In this document: piece after piece, positions 1 to 9,025 of the stretch
Numbering within the stretch: position 1 is the first letter of the stretch
How the letters are laid out: each line of letters starts with the position of its first letter
Source of the DNA: Chryseobacterium bernardetii
GTDB taxonomy: Bacteria; Bacteroidota; Bacteroidia; Flavobacteriales; Weeksellaceae
Assembly: GCF_003815975.1 (NCBI RefSeq)
Contig: NZ_CP033932.1
Span: forward strand, 2,523,501-2,587,500
DNA length: 64,000 nucleotides
Reading direction: 5' to 3'
Notes under the pieces: generated by a model
The model's database searches: none
What the model was told of the DNA's origin: nothing
What the model saw: only the letters and a program-made list of their open reading frames with translations
Position numbers and translations under genes: made by a program

Positions 1-1
1 A

Positions 2-913
2 AGGCTGGAAAAAATTATAGCTGCCTTCCGTGCAAAAGGACAAGAATTTCAGGATGTTATTAAAATGGGACGTACACAGCTTCAGGATGCGGTTCCTATG
101 ACATTGGGGCAGGAATTTGAGGCGTATGCTGCTACTTTGGAAGAAGATATTTCTAAGCTGAACAATAATGCAAGCCTTTTTGTAGAAGTAAATATGGGAG
201 CTACTGCTATCGGAACAGGATTAAATGCTCCGGTTGGATATGCAACCCTTTGTGCTAAAAATTTAGCCCAGATAACAGGATTCCCTATTGTTTCAGCGCC
301 TGACCTGGTAGAAGCTACCCCTGATACAGGATCTTATGTAATCTATTCTTCAGCAATGAAACGCCTTGCAGTGAAATTGTCAAAGATCTGTAACGACCTA
401 AGATTACTTTCATCAGGACCAAGAGCGGGGCTTTTTGAAATCAACCTTCCGCCAATGCAGCCGGGGTCATCTATTATGCCAGGGAAAGTAAATCCTGTTA
501 TCCCGGAAGTAGTAAACCAGGTGTGTTTTAAAGTAATCGGAAATGATTTAACAGTAACTTTTGCAGCCGAAGCAGGGCAATTACAGCTTAATGTAATGGA
601 ACCGGTGCTTTCTCATGCCATCATGGAAAATATCAATTTCCTTTGCAATGCATTAGATACCCTTCGTGATAAGTGTGTAGTAGGAATTACTGCCAACAAA
701 GAAGTATGTCTGAATATGGTAAAACACAGCATCGGAATTGTAACGGCACTGAACCCTTATATTGGTTACAAACAATCTACACAGATTGCAAAAGAAGCTC
801 TGGAAACCGGAAAAAGTGTTTATAACCTTGTTTTAGAGAAAGGAATTCTTTCACAGGAAAAACTGGACGAAATCCTTGATCCGAAAAACATGCTGAAGCC
901 ACACAACAAATAA
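2..913 (+). CDS. aspA: Aspartate ammonia-lyase, 5'-truncated by window edge
   Basis: This enzyme converts L-aspartate to fumarate and ammonia in the cytoplasm. The reading frame is open from base 2, so the gene begins before the window; about 303 codons are visible against roughly 470 for the family, so about 165 N-terminal residues are missing. The stretch [19 protein letters not shown] matches aspartase rather than class II fumarase, and [11 protein letters not shown] is the signature loop of the aspartase/fumarase superfamily that carries the catalytic serine. The C-terminus is complete and ends in a normal TAA. It is followed by a stem-loop spacer and a glycosyltransferase gene of unrelated function. 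Family assignment is secure; aspartase over fumarase is an inference from these motifs. Confidence 0.93.
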   Translation, partial: RLEKIIAAFRAKGQEFQDVIKMGRTQLQDAVPMTLGQEFEAYAATLEEDISKLNNNASLFVEVNMGATAIGTGLNAPVGYATLCAKNLAQITGFPIVSAPDLVEATPDTGSYVIYSSAMKRLAVKLSKICNDLRLLSSGPRAGLFEINLPPMQPGSSIMPGKVNPVIPEVVNQVCFKVIGNDLTVTFAAEAGQLQLNVMEPVLSHAIMENINFLCNALDTLRDKCVVGITANKEVCLNMVKHSIGIVTALNPYIGYKQSTQIAKEALETGKSVYNLVLEKGILSQEKLDEILDPKNMLKPHNK

Positions 914-923
914 AATAAAACAG

Positions 924-959
924 TAAGTGATAAATGGTGTTTTCATCATTTATCACTTA
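924..959. repeat. Perfect 13-bp inverted repeat in the aspA-GT2 spacer
   Basis: The arms at 924-936 and 947-959 are perfect complements around a 10-base loop. No T-run follows, so this is not a clear terminator. It is built of the word TGATAAATG and its complement, a type of spacer that recurs in other gaps of this window. Confidence 0.6.
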
Positions 960-983
960 TCTTCATCACTTATAAAATACTCC

Positions 984-1838
984 GTGAGGTTTTTAATTAT
1001 TATTCCTGCCCACAATGAAGAGCAGAACCTCTCATTTACTCTGGATTCTTTACAGCAGCAAAGTGGTAAGGATTTTAAAGTAGTGGTCGTTAATGATGGC
1101 TCTACAGACAGTACTCCTGATGTGATCAGGAAATATACAGAGACAGACTCCCGTTTTGAAACCATTAATCTCCAGAAATCAGAACACCAACCCGGTTCAA
1201 AAGTGGTTCATGCCTTTAAAAATGGCCTGCAGACACAATCTGTAGATGAGTTTGATATTATCTGTAAATTTGATGCTGATATCATTCTCCCCGAAAACTA
1301 TCTGGAGACGGTAGAAAAAGCTTTTGTCAATAATCCAGGATATGGATTGGTAGGTGGCTTGCTGTATGTAGAGAAAGAAGGGAATTGGATATATGAGGGG
1401 AATTCCAATAAACACCATGTAAGAGGACCTATGAAAGCCTACAGGAAAGAATGTTTTGTTCAGATAGGAGGTTTAAGAGAAACATTAGGCTGGGATAATA
1501 TCGATTCTATTTTATTGGAGCATCTTGGCTGGAAAGAAGTGGTCTTGCCTGAGCTTCATGTAAAACTAATCAAAGTAAAAGGAGCAGATTATACCATAAG
1601 GCCAGCCGATTATTACGGACGTTATTTCTATTTTTTAGGATTAAGCAGATTTCTGGCCTATATTGCAGCCTCAAAGGAAGCGATGAAAAGTAAGTCTCCA
1701 TCATTTTTCTTTGATATTGTGAAGGCTTATGAAGGCTGTAAGTCTAAAAAGCTGGAGCTTAAAATCACACAAGAAGAACAAAGAGCAGTCAATGATCAGC
1801 GTTGGAGAATGCTGAAGAAAAAGTGGCTGAAAATGTGA
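984..1838 (+). CDS. Glycosyltransferase family 2 protein
   Basis: A GT-A fold glycosyltransferase that probably adds a sugar to a cell-surface polysaccharide or glycolipid. PAHNEEQNL at the N-terminus, VVNDGSTDST, and a FDADI motif (the metal-binding DxD) are all visible, followed by an acceptor-side region. I chose the GTG at 984, which gives VRFLIIIPAHNEE and 284 residues; an upstream ATG at 927 in the same frame would add 19 residues encoded by the inverted-repeat spacer, which is unlikely to be translated. No membrane helix is obvious. It is the first of a group of surface-sugar genes (next: a GT-B-like protein, a flippase, an FkbM methyltransferase). Substrate cannot be read from the sequence. 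Confidence 0.85.
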   Translation: MRFLIIIPAHNEEQNLSFTLDSLQQQSGKDFKVVVVNDGSTDSTPDVIRKYTETDSRFETINLQKSEHQPGSKVVHAFKNGLQTQSVDEFDIICKFDADIILPENYLETVEKAFVNNPGYGLVGGLLYVEKEGNWIYEGNSNKHHVRGPMKAYRKECFVQIGGLRETLGWDNIDSILLEHLGWKEVVLPELHVKLIKVKGADYTIRPADYYGRYFYFLGLSRFLAYIAASKEAMKSKSPSFFFDIVKAYEGCKSKKLELKITQEEQRAVNDQRWRMLKKKWLKM

Positions 1839-1896
1839 TAATAGATATAAATCAAAAAACAATAGATTTAGCCAAACCTGAAAATAATTCCAGTCA

Positions 1897-2943
1897 GTGA
1901 AAAAAATAGCTTACATAGAAATAGATACCCATGCAGAAATAGCACAGGCTTTCATGAATATTATGGAAGGGTCCCTACATTTCAGTGTAGATTATTATTT
2001 CTCTAAGCGGATCAAAGATCAGGTTGCTGAAACAGAATCAAACGTTTTTCTGTCTGACAGTTCTATGATTTTAGATCAGTTAAAAAGCAAAGAATATGAT
2101 TTGGTGATTATTGGAACAGTTCATCGCTATTTTAATACATTTTTAGCGATAACAAAGAAATATAATACTACAATTATTACCCATAATCTCAATTTTACCA
2201 GAGCTTCAAAATTTGATTTAATAAAAAGTGTGTTCAAAGGTGATGTTATTTACAGATTAAAGCTGTGGTGGAAAGAAGGATTGCTGTATTCCGGTAAAGT
2301 GTATCAAAAATCAAAATCTCTGGTAGTGTTGGATGAGGCTTTGATTTCAGACAGATATCAGTTCCTGCCTCTTTTTTATACCAGAAATTTTGCCCGATCT
2401 GAGAATGAAAGTCTGATAATTGTTATTCCTGGCGGTGTTTCGCAGAAAAGGAGAGATTATAATCACATTTTTACGACCATTCAGAAAATACAATCAGACC
2501 GTAAATGTGAATTTATTTTTCTTGGAAAGGCAAAAAACAGGGAATTGAAGCAACTTGAAAAATTATCTTCAAACTTGCCGGAGAATATTTCTGTGACTTA
2601 TTTTTCGGATAGAGTTTCTGCAGAAGACTTTGAAGTGTGGATGCGGAAAGCAGATGTGCTTTGGTGCCCTATTCAGCAGGAAACAGAATTTTTCAGCATA
2701 AAGGAAATATATGGGAAAACCAAGATGACAGGAAACCTTGGCGATTCCATTTCCTATGGAAAAATAGCTGTTTTTCCAAAGAATTACTCATCAGCACTAA
2801 AGTTTATTTTACCTGAAAAAGAAAATATCTTCCAACAGTTAAATGAAATTACCCAAACTTATTTCGATTTTCAAAAAAACTACAGCAGGGAAGAGGTTCA
2901 AAAATGTTTAGAACAGGTACTAAACGGCCTTATTGCCGGTTAA
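1897..2943 (+). CDS. Putative GT-B-like glycosyltransferase, family uncertain
   Basis: A 348-residue protein starting at a GTG codon. I do not recognise it firmly. The N-terminal half has alternating beta/alpha character with a DLVIIGTVH strand-loop; the C-terminal half has a strand-turn IVIPGGVSQKRRDY, a second strand EFIFLGKAKN, and a late stretch WCPIQ...EIYGKTKMTGNLGDSISYGK, which resembles the nucleotide-sugar binding end of GT4-like GT-B enzymes (acidic residue, G-rich loop, then a readjusted strand IAVFPKNY). It has no signal peptide or membrane helix. It follows the GT2 gene by 58 bp and converges with the flippase gene 13 bp downstream. The functional call is inference from fold-like pattern and neighbours. 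Confidence 0.55.
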   Translation: MKKIAYIEIDTHAEIAQAFMNIMEGSLHFSVDYYFSKRIKDQVAETESNVFLSDSSMILDQLKSKEYDLVIIGTVHRYFNTFLAITKKYNTTIITHNLNFTRASKFDLIKSVFKGDVIYRLKLWWKEGLLYSGKVYQKSKSLVVLDEALISDRYQFLPLFYTRNFARSENESLIIVIPGGVSQKRRDYNHIFTTIQKIQSDRKCEFIFLGKAKNRELKQLEKLSSNLPENISVTYFSDRVSAEDFEVWMRKADVLWCPIQQETEFFSIKEIYGKTKMTGNLGDSISYGKIAVFPKNYSSALKFILPEKENIFQQLNEITQTYFDFQKNYSREEVQKCLEQVLNGLIAG

Positions 2944-2956
2944 AAGCCTGTTGTCT

Positions 2957-4435
2957 TTATTTAAACTTAAAAATACTCTTGATAAACTTTGCATTCAGAT
3001 AGTCTTCTATCGGGAAAATCTTTGTAAAATAATTTCCGACATAGATTAGTGCCAGTACTACAGCAGGTTTATAGATCAGGTTGATAAAGTTACTGTCAAA
3101 ATTAGGTAAAACAATCGCTACAGTAATCGCTAAAGTACAGATGATAGAAATAAAGATCATCTCAATAGTTAATGGGGATACTTTGAAAACAATGTAGTTG
3201 AATAAAATCTTAACAACATTATAAATCGTAAGTGAAATAGCTGTGGATAAAGCAATTCCGATCAGTTTCAGGTCTGTGTTTTTGATGAAATAAAAATTCA
3301 GCCCAATTGTTAAACCGGCTAATAAAAGCATCACCAGAATGTTAAATCTGTAATATTTTGAAAGGGAGATGATGTTCCCATTGAATCCTGTGGCAAGGTC
3401 AATTAAAACGGCAGATCCCCAGATCCATACAACCGGTTCATATTCTCTGAGCATTACCCCGTTTTTAGGCATAAATTGAGTCAGATAAGGAAACCCTACC
3501 ATAATACAGGAAAATAATACTGCCCCAAGGAAATATAAAGTTAATGAAGTTTTTTTGTGAAACTTATCCAGTCCTTCCATATCTCCGTCAGCAAGGTGCT
3601 TACTGATGATAGGTGCTGAAATATTGAATAACCCCAACTGAGGAATAGAGATCAGGGAAATGAGTGCATACAGCACAGAATAGATACCATTTTCTTCCAT
3701 TCCCATGAATTCTCCGATCATAAAGCTGTTGATCGCCAGATAGTTTCCAAATGTTCCTAGGAAACCGAAAAAACTGTAGTTTAAAAATTCTTTCCAGAAA
3801 TTATCCTTCTTGAAATAATCTGTGCTGATATCAAAATGGATTTTCTCAAGCTTATTGGTGTAATAAATATATCCGAAAAGCATCAGTGCAAATATTCCGA
3901 AGAAGAATGCTAACGCAATATTCTGAGATAGGGAAAAATAAAAAAAGAGGCAGAATGCTCCTAGATTGGCTATTTTCGGAAACAGGTTGTCAAAAATATT
4001 AGAAACAACAATTCTTTTATAATTAGAAGTGTATTTATTGAAAATTGCACAAAGGGATAAAACTAAAATAAGAGGTAAGATAATTCCTTTGATTTTCCAG
4101 GCTTCCGAACGGATGAATTTAGGATAGAAGTAGGGGAGAACAAAAAATACAACAGAAAATATAAGAAAGTTAATTAAGACAGTAACAAACGATAATGAAA
4201 GCATGTTCTGGTTTTTACCCTCTTTCTGTAAAGAATGAAAAAACTTTACATTGGCATAGGAAATTCCAAAAACAACAAAAGGAACAAGCATTTCTGCAGT
4301 CTGCATACTGTAGCGCAGTTTTCCATAAAATTCGAAGTCATTTGGAAAGATGAATATTGCAGAAACTGTGCCCAGCAAAAAACCTATATAACCGATAATG
4401 GAATATTTGAAGCCTTGTCTCGCTACTACGCTCAT
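2957..4435 (-). CDS. Oligosaccharide flippase family protein (Wzx/MATE-like)
   Basis: A 492-residue polytopic inner-membrane protein with about 12-14 hydrophobic helices, of the polysaccharide-biosynthesis/MOP exporter type that flips lipid-linked oligosaccharides to the periplasm. The N-terminal MSVVARQGFKYSIIGYIGFLLG is typical of flavobacterial members, and charged loops separate paired helices throughout. The FkbM methyltransferase gene lies just upstream on the same strand, 9 bp away, so the two are probably cotranscribed; the two glycosyltransferase genes converge on it from the other side. The gene ends only 13 bp from the opposing stop with no obvious terminator. The transported glycan is unknown. 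Confidence 0.85.
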   Translation of the reverse strand: MSVVARQGFKYSIIGYIGFLLGTVSAIFIFPNDFEFYGKLRYSMQTAEMLVPFVVFGISYANVKFFHSLQKEGKNQNMLSLSFVTVLINFLIFSVVFFVLPYFYPKFIRSEAWKIKGIILPLILVLSLCAIFNKYTSNYKRIVVSNIFDNLFPKIANLGAFCLFFYFSLSQNIALAFFFGIFALMLFGYIYYTNKLEKIHFDISTDYFKKDNFWKEFLNYSFFGFLGTFGNYLAINSFMIGEFMGMEENGIYSVLYALISLISIPQLGLFNISAPIISKHLADGDMEGLDKFHKKTSLTLYFLGAVLFSCIMVGFPYLTQFMPKNGVMLREYEPVVWIWGSAVLIDLATGFNGNIISLSKYYRFNILVMLLLAGLTIGLNFYFIKNTDLKLIGIALSTAISLTIYNVVKILFNYIVFKVSPLTIEMIFISIICTLAITVAIVLPNFDSNFINLIYKPAVVLALIYVGNYFTKIFPIEDYLNAKFIKSIFKFK

Positions 4436-4444
4436 AAAGTTGTT

Positions 4445-5239
4445 TTAAGGGTTTTTAGGTATAAAAATAATATTGTTGATATACTGAGTTTTATTTTTTT
4501 CGTCGTTTGTATTTTGTAAAAGAATGTCTTCTGTAAGGATTTCCAGAGTGAAGCTGTTCCTGTTCAGGTATTTTACTTCATATCCCCAGCTTTGCACTTC
4601 AGAAATTTCATTCCATATAGGTGTTTGGTGATGCCTTTGTTCCATCTCAACCATTAAGGTAGGCATAAACTGTCTGATGGTTTCCTTAGCTCCCGAAAGA
4701 GTCTTTATTTCATTGCCTTCAACATCAATCTTGATAAAATCAAGTCTGTTAAAATGTTCCAAAGCGGCCCATTCGTCAAGCTTTATAACCTTTACTTTCT
4801 CAGTATAGCTTTTCTCTTCGCCTTTTTCTTTGTAGGCCGTATTTAAGGTACCACGCGAAGCAATGGTTTTTCCATTAATAACGGGAACTTTGAATTCCGC
4901 AATTGTATTTTCATCAGAAAGCGCCAGAGGAAGCACACGCATGTGGGGAAATAACCTTTTCAGTCTGGTATAAAGCTTTTTGTTGGGCTCAAAAGCATAA
5001 ATATGTTCATGATCCAGCTTATCTTCCAACTGATACAGGAAAGTTCCTACATTGGCACCAATATCCAGTATTACAGCATTCTTTGGAAGGTATTCTTTGA
5101 TCCATACCAGTTCCGGTTCTACATTGCGCTCCGAAAAATTATCTTTATTAAGATTGTTTAAGGTCTTAAAATATCTTTTCTTATAAAAATCCGGACTTAT
5201 ATATTGTAGTTTTTCTGCAATTTTTTGGTATAAAGACAT
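4445..5239 (-). CDS. FkbM family methyltransferase
   Basis: A 264-residue SAM-dependent methyltransferase of the FkbM family, which often methylates sugar hydroxyls in surface glycans. The SAM-binding motif I is visible as VILDIGANVGTF, followed by the acidic AFEPN turn, and later by DFIKIDVEGNE, the hallmark FkbM segment. I start it at the ATG at 5239 (MSLYQKIAEKL); an upstream in-frame TTG at 5263 would add eight residues with no support. It is followed by the flippase gene on the same strand and probably forms a two-gene unit with it. Upstream 5240-5473 holds no further gene I can see. Confidence 0.88.
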   Translation of the reverse strand: MSLYQKIAEKLQYISPDFYKKRYFKTLNNLNKDNFSERNVEPELVWIKEYLPKNAVILDIGANVGTFLYQLEDKLDHEHIYAFEPNKKLYTRLKRLFPHMRVLPLALSDENTIAEFKVPVINGKTIASRGTLNTAYKEKGEEKSYTEKVKVIKLDEWAALEHFNRLDFIKIDVEGNEIKTLSGAKETIRQFMPTLMVEMEQRHHQTPIWNEISEVQSWGYEVKYLNRNSFTLEILTEDILLQNTNDEKNKTQYINNIIFIPKNP

Positions 5240-5473
5240 CCTTAGCTTTTTGACGAACAGCAAAGATAAACAAAAAAGTAAAACTTCTCTTAAAAAATGT
5301 TAAATATAATGGGTTGATTTTCAGTTGATAGACTTTGTGCTCTGTTTTGTAATTGCTTGAACTTTAATATATTTTAAGTGTATTACAGACCCACCCCTGA
5401 TCCATAGATTTTTTCAGAATTATAGAATATATTAAAACATCTCATAAAATTAATAACCATAGATTGGACGTAT

Positions 5474-6142
5474 CTACACAAAGAATGGCATATTCAGAAA
5501 ATCATTGAAAGGCTTCATCAGCTTAAAAATCTTACTCATATTCTTCACTGCATTTTTATCCAGTACCTCTTCGTCTTTCAGATGGTACAGGACAATAAAG
5601 TTTTTAAGTTTTAAATATTCAGCCATAGGATCTTCCTTATCAAAGCCCTGAGGAACCTTTTTCAGTTTATCATCCTGGTCAAGCTCCGGAAAATGTTTTT
5701 TGAAATCTTTTTGATTCAGGATTTTAAGAAAATCTTCACCATACAGGGAGATTTCCTTTCGCACTTCTTTCAATACCGAAGATTCAGGCATATAGATTCC
5801 TCCGGCCAGAAAAGATTTACCAGGTTCCATATGAAGATAGTATCCGCCTTTCTGATTTCCTTTTCCCATTCCCAGAGAGGCCCCGAAGTTGGTTTTATAA
5901 GGAGATTTATCTTTAGAGAAACGGGTGTCTCTGTAAATTCTGAACAGCGCTTTTTTGCTGTCTATTTTTGCAAGTTCTTCATCAAAACCGGACATTTTTT
6001 TAATCAGTTCATCTAAAAATGAAACTACATTTTGCTGAGCTTCCGTGTAAAGATTTTTGTTCTCATTAAACCATTCGCGGTTGTTGTTTTTATTTAATTT
6101 TTTCAAAAAATCAAACGTCTTGGAAGAAATGCTTGCAGACAT
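5474..6142 (-). CDS. DUF2461 domain-containing protein
   Basis: A 222-residue soluble protein of the DUF2461 family (TIGR02453), widespread in Bacteroidota and of unknown function. Diagnostic stretches are FDFLKKLNKNNNREWF near the N-terminus, FRIYRDTRFSKDKSPYKTNF, and the GGYYLHMEPG...FLAGGIYMPE core. Length fits the family. It stands alone, transcribed away from the DEAD-box helicase gene. I see no signal peptide. Function is unassigned. Confidence 0.9.
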   Translation of the reverse strand: MSASISSKTFDFLKKLNKNNNREWFNENKNLYTEAQQNVVSFLDELIKKMSGFDEELAKIDSKKALFRIYRDTRFSKDKSPYKTNFGASLGMGKGNQKGGYYLHMEPGKSFLAGGIYMPESSVLKEVRKEISLYGEDFLKILNQKDFKKHFPELDQDDKLKKVPQGFDKEDPMAEYLKLKNFIVLYHLKDEEVLDKNAVKNMSKIFKLMKPFNDFLNMPFFV

Positions 6143-6517
6143 ATTGTATAAGGTGTTTATTTTGTTGTTGCTAAACCACGAATCTCAAAACCTGAAACTC
6201 GAAACTTATAATTCAAATGTACAAAAACTATTAATATCTCAGTAATGTGTTTAAACAGACAGGGAAAATGTTAAAAAAAATATTTTTCACGGTATTATTT
6301 TCGAAAATTCATAAATAACACGGAAAAAATCAATCCAATTTAATAAAAAAAAATAATATTTAATAATTTTTTAATTTGAAGCATATTTTTTTATATTTAA
6401 TTTTCTAAAAATCGAAGATATATTAAAGGATTGTGAATTTAAGTTTGCATATTTAAAAATTTATTCAAAAACAAATCAAATATTTATTGTATCTTTGCAA
6501 AAATTTTAAAATAGTTA
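6143..6517. other. 375-bp AT-rich gap between divergent genes
   Basis: No gene is visible. The proximal part carries a word-like spacer (repeats of the type CGAATCTC/CGAAAC around 6178-6206), the rest is very AT-rich. It should contain the promoters of the DUF2461 gene and the helicase gene; only the latter is clear. Confidence 0.6.
6490..6497 (+). promoter_or_regulatory. Bacteroidota -7 element (TATCTTTG) for the DEAD-box gene
   Basis: TATCTTTG fits the consensus TAnnTTTG and lies 20 bp before the ATG at 6518. A -33 TTTG at the expected distance is not evident. Confidence 0.6.
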
Positions 6518-8212
6518 ATGAATTTATTTACGGAAACCAATTTAAGTCCTGATATCCTTAAGGCAATTGGCGAACTGGGTTACGAAAGCCCAACAGAAAT
6601 CCAAAAACAGACTATCCCTTTTATTCTTTCAGATATTCGCGATTTGATCGCACTTGCGCAGACAGGGACAGGCAAAACAGCAGCGTTTTCGCTTCCGATT
6701 TTGGATATGATTGACGATACGAGTCGCAAAATCCAATTATTGGTGCTTTGTCCGACACGGGAATTATGTCTTCAGATTTCTAAAGACATAAAGAATTACT
6801 CTAAATACATGAACATCAAAACTACTGCAGTTTATGGTGGAAGCAGTATTGTAGAGCAAATGAGATCTTTAAAAGAGAAACCACAGATTATTGTGGGAAC
6901 GCCAGGTAGGGTAATTGACCTTATCAACAGAAAAGCATTAGACTTTTCTGCGATTCATTGGTTAGTATTAGACGAAGCTGATGAAATGCTTTCTATGGGA
7001 TTCAAGGATGAATTGGAAACCATTCTAAGCGAAACCCCGGAAACGAAACAAACTTTCTTATTCTCGGCTACGATGAATAAAGAAGTGGAAAGGATTTCCA
7101 AAAACTATCTTACAAAACCACACCGTATTTCAGTAGGTTCTATCAATGAAGTGAAGAAGAACATTACCCACGAATACTATGTGGTAGGATACCGTCAGAA
7201 AAAAGAAGCATTAAAAAGATTAATTGATGCTAACCCTAACCAGTATTCCATCATTTTCTGCAGAACAAGAATGGAAACTCAGGAGGTTGCAGATTTCTTA
7301 ATGCAGAACGGTTATGCAGCTGATGCCCTTCACGGAGACCTTTCTCAGGCGCAGAGAGATACGGTTATGAAGAAATTCAGATTGAAAAATATCGATATCC
7401 TTGTAGCAACAGACGTTGCAGCAAGAGGATTAGATGTAAACTCTCTTACTCACGTTATCCATTTCTCTTTACCTGATGATCCTGAAGTATTTGTTCACAG
7501 AAGCGGAAGAACAGGTAGAGCTGGTAAAGACGGTATTTCAATGGCTTTAATTAAGCCCGAAGAAAGCAGAAAGCTGAAACAGATCAAATCTGCTACTAAA
7601 ATTGAAATCCACGAAAGAACAATTCCTACAGGAGACCAGATTATTAAGGCTCAGGTTGGAGGTGTTTTTGAAAAACTTTTCACAGAACACGAAGATCTTT
7701 TCGAATTTGATGATAGCTTAATCCCGGATCTAAGCAACTTCACAAAAGAAGAATTAGTACATCAGCTGTTACAATTCCAACTGAAAGATCTTGCGTTATA
7801 TTACAAAGACAAACACGATCTTGTTGAGCAGAAGTTAAGCAGCAGAGATGATGATTACTCAAGAAGAGACCGTGGACGTGATAGAGACAGAGATAGAGGT
7901 CGCGACAGAGATAGAGGAGATCGAAGAGACAGAGATCGTGGTGGAAAACCAAGAAGAAAAGATGAAAACATGGTAAGATTCTTCTTCAATCTTGGTAAGA
8001 AAGACCATTTAAAGAAACTTGATGTTTTAGATATTATCAATAAGGCTACTGCTGGTGGAAAAACCAAGAAAAGAGCTGAAATCGGAGATATCGAGATTCT
8101 TGAGAAATTCTCTTTCTTTGAAGTTGAAAAATCATTCAAAGACAATGTTTTAAGTAACATTCAATCTATGAAATTTAAAGGAAAAGATATGAGAGCTGAA
8201 GTAGCTAACTAA
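6518..8212 (+). CDS. DEAD/DEAH-box RNA helicase with DbpA-type RNA-binding tail
   Basis: An ATP-dependent RNA helicase, probably acting in ribosome assembly or cold-stress RNA remodelling. All core motifs are visible: a Q motif (YESPTEIQKQ), Walker A AQTGTGKT at about residues 46-53, PTREL, DEAD at about 152-155, SAT, and HRSGRTGRAG. After the helicase core (about 1-380) comes a linker, then a striking low-complexity Arg/Asp/Gly tract at about residues 450-482, then a C-terminal domain (about 484-560) with VRFFFNLGKKD...IGDIEIL...FFEVE that matches the DbpA RNA-binding fold. The gene is preceded by a TATCTTTG promoter and closed by a strong terminator. It resembles DeaD/CsdA and DbpA; a single symbol is not justified. 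Confidence 0.92.
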   Translation: MNLFTETNLSPDILKAIGELGYESPTEIQKQTIPFILSDIRDLIALAQTGTGKTAAFSLPILDMIDDTSRKIQLLVLCPTRELCLQISKDIKNYSKYMNIKTTAVYGGSSIVEQMRSLKEKPQIIVGTPGRVIDLINRKALDFSAIHWLVLDEADEMLSMGFKDELETILSETPETKQTFLFSATMNKEVERISKNYLTKPHRISVGSINEVKKNITHEYYVVGYRQKKEALKRLIDANPNQYSIIFCRTRMETQEVADFLMQNGYAADALHGDLSQAQRDTVMKKFRLKNIDILVATDVAARGLDVNSLTHVIHFSLPDDPEVFVHRSGRTGRAGKDGISMALIKPEESRKLKQIKSATKIEIHERTIPTGDQIIKAQVGGVFEKLFTEHEDLFEFDDSLIPDLSNFTKEELVHQLLQFQLKDLALYYKDKHDLVEQKLSSRDDDYSRRDRGRDRDRDRGRDRDRGDRRDRDRGGKPRRKDENMVRFFFNLGKKDHLKKLDVLDIINKATAGGKTKKRAEIGDIEILEKFSFFEVEKSFKDNVLSNIQSMKFKGKDMRAEVAN

Positions 8213-8230
8213 TCTCTTTCTATACCATAC

Positions 8231-8258
8231 AAAACCGGCAGTAATGCCGGTTTTTTTA
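8231..8258 (+). terminator. Intrinsic terminator after the DEAD-box helicase
   Basis: A 10-bp stem (8231-8240 with 8245-8254) around a GTAA loop runs into seven T residues. Confidence 0.9.
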
Positions 8259-8363
8259 TTTGGTAATCAGCGCATAAGCGAATGTTAACAAAACTTAATG
8301 TTATATAGTTTCAGGTACAATCCTTTTTTAAGAAATTTGCACACGAATTATAAATACTAAAAA

Positions 8364-9002
8364 ATGGGAATTGGTAATATTTTCCACGCTTTTCAACCAA
8401 AAGATAAAATCTTCTTTGTACTTTTTGAGAAGGTAACTGAAAACCTAGTTGCAATGTCTGAAGAATTCAACGCTGGAATTAAGGATTTCGATCTTAATGA
8501 CGATTCAATGCTGAAAAAAATGAGTGACTTCGAGCATAAGAATGACGAGCTTACTCACGAAATCTTCGTAGAACTGGGGAAAAATTTCATTACTCCTTTT
8601 GACCGTGAAGATATTCACACATTGGCAACAGGATTAGATGATATCGCTGACTATATCTATGCTTCTACAAAATATATCTTCTTATACAAATCTCCTGAGA
8701 TGAAAGCTTATTCAGATTTCTCTCTGCTGATCCACAAAGCATGTCTTGAAATACAGAATGCCATGAAAAACCTTAAAGGGTTCAAGAATATGGAGCAGGT
8801 GAAAGAAGCTTGTATTAAAGTAAACTCTATTGAAAATATTGCAGATGACCTGCTTTCTAACTCAATGGTAGATTTATTTGAAACGAATGATGCAATTAAC
8901 ATTATTAAAGTTTCATCGGTATTGAACTATCTTGAAATCGTAACAGATAAAGCAGAAGATGTTGCCAATACAATTGAGAACATCATGATTAAATACGCCT
9001 AA
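8364..9002 (+). CDS. DUF47 family protein (PhoU-like Pit accessory factor)
   Basis: A 212-residue, almost entirely alpha-helical cytoplasmic protein of the DUF47/PhoU-like family. FFVLFEKVTENLVAM near the start and the DIADYIYAS and ENIADDL segments are typical of the repeated three-helix bundles with acidic metal-binding patches. The phosphate transporter gene begins 23 bp downstream, the classical DUF47-pit pairing, so this protein probably gates or tunes Pi uptake. Start is the ATG at 8364. Confidence 0.9.
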   Translation: MGIGNIFHAFQPKDKIFFVLFEKVTENLVAMSEEFNAGIKDFDLNDDSMLKKMSDFEHKNDELTHEIFVELGKNFITPFDREDIHTLATGLDDIADYIYASTKYIFLYKSPEMKAYSDFSLLIHKACLEIQNAMKNLKGFKNMEQVKEACIKVNSIENIADDLLSNSMVDLFETNDAINIIKVSSVLNYLEIVTDKAEDVANTIENIMIKYA

Positions 9003-9025
9003 AAGATAACAATACATAGCAAAAA

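Noticed and set aside
927..983. An earlier ATG start for the GT2 gene
   Set aside because: The extra residues are encoded by an inverted-repeat spacer; the GTG at 984 directly precedes the conserved strand.
7855..8160. Minus-strand open frame of 101 codons in the helicase gene
   Set aside because: It is the antisense of the Arg/Asp/Gly tract, of low complexity, with no promoter and no family resemblance.
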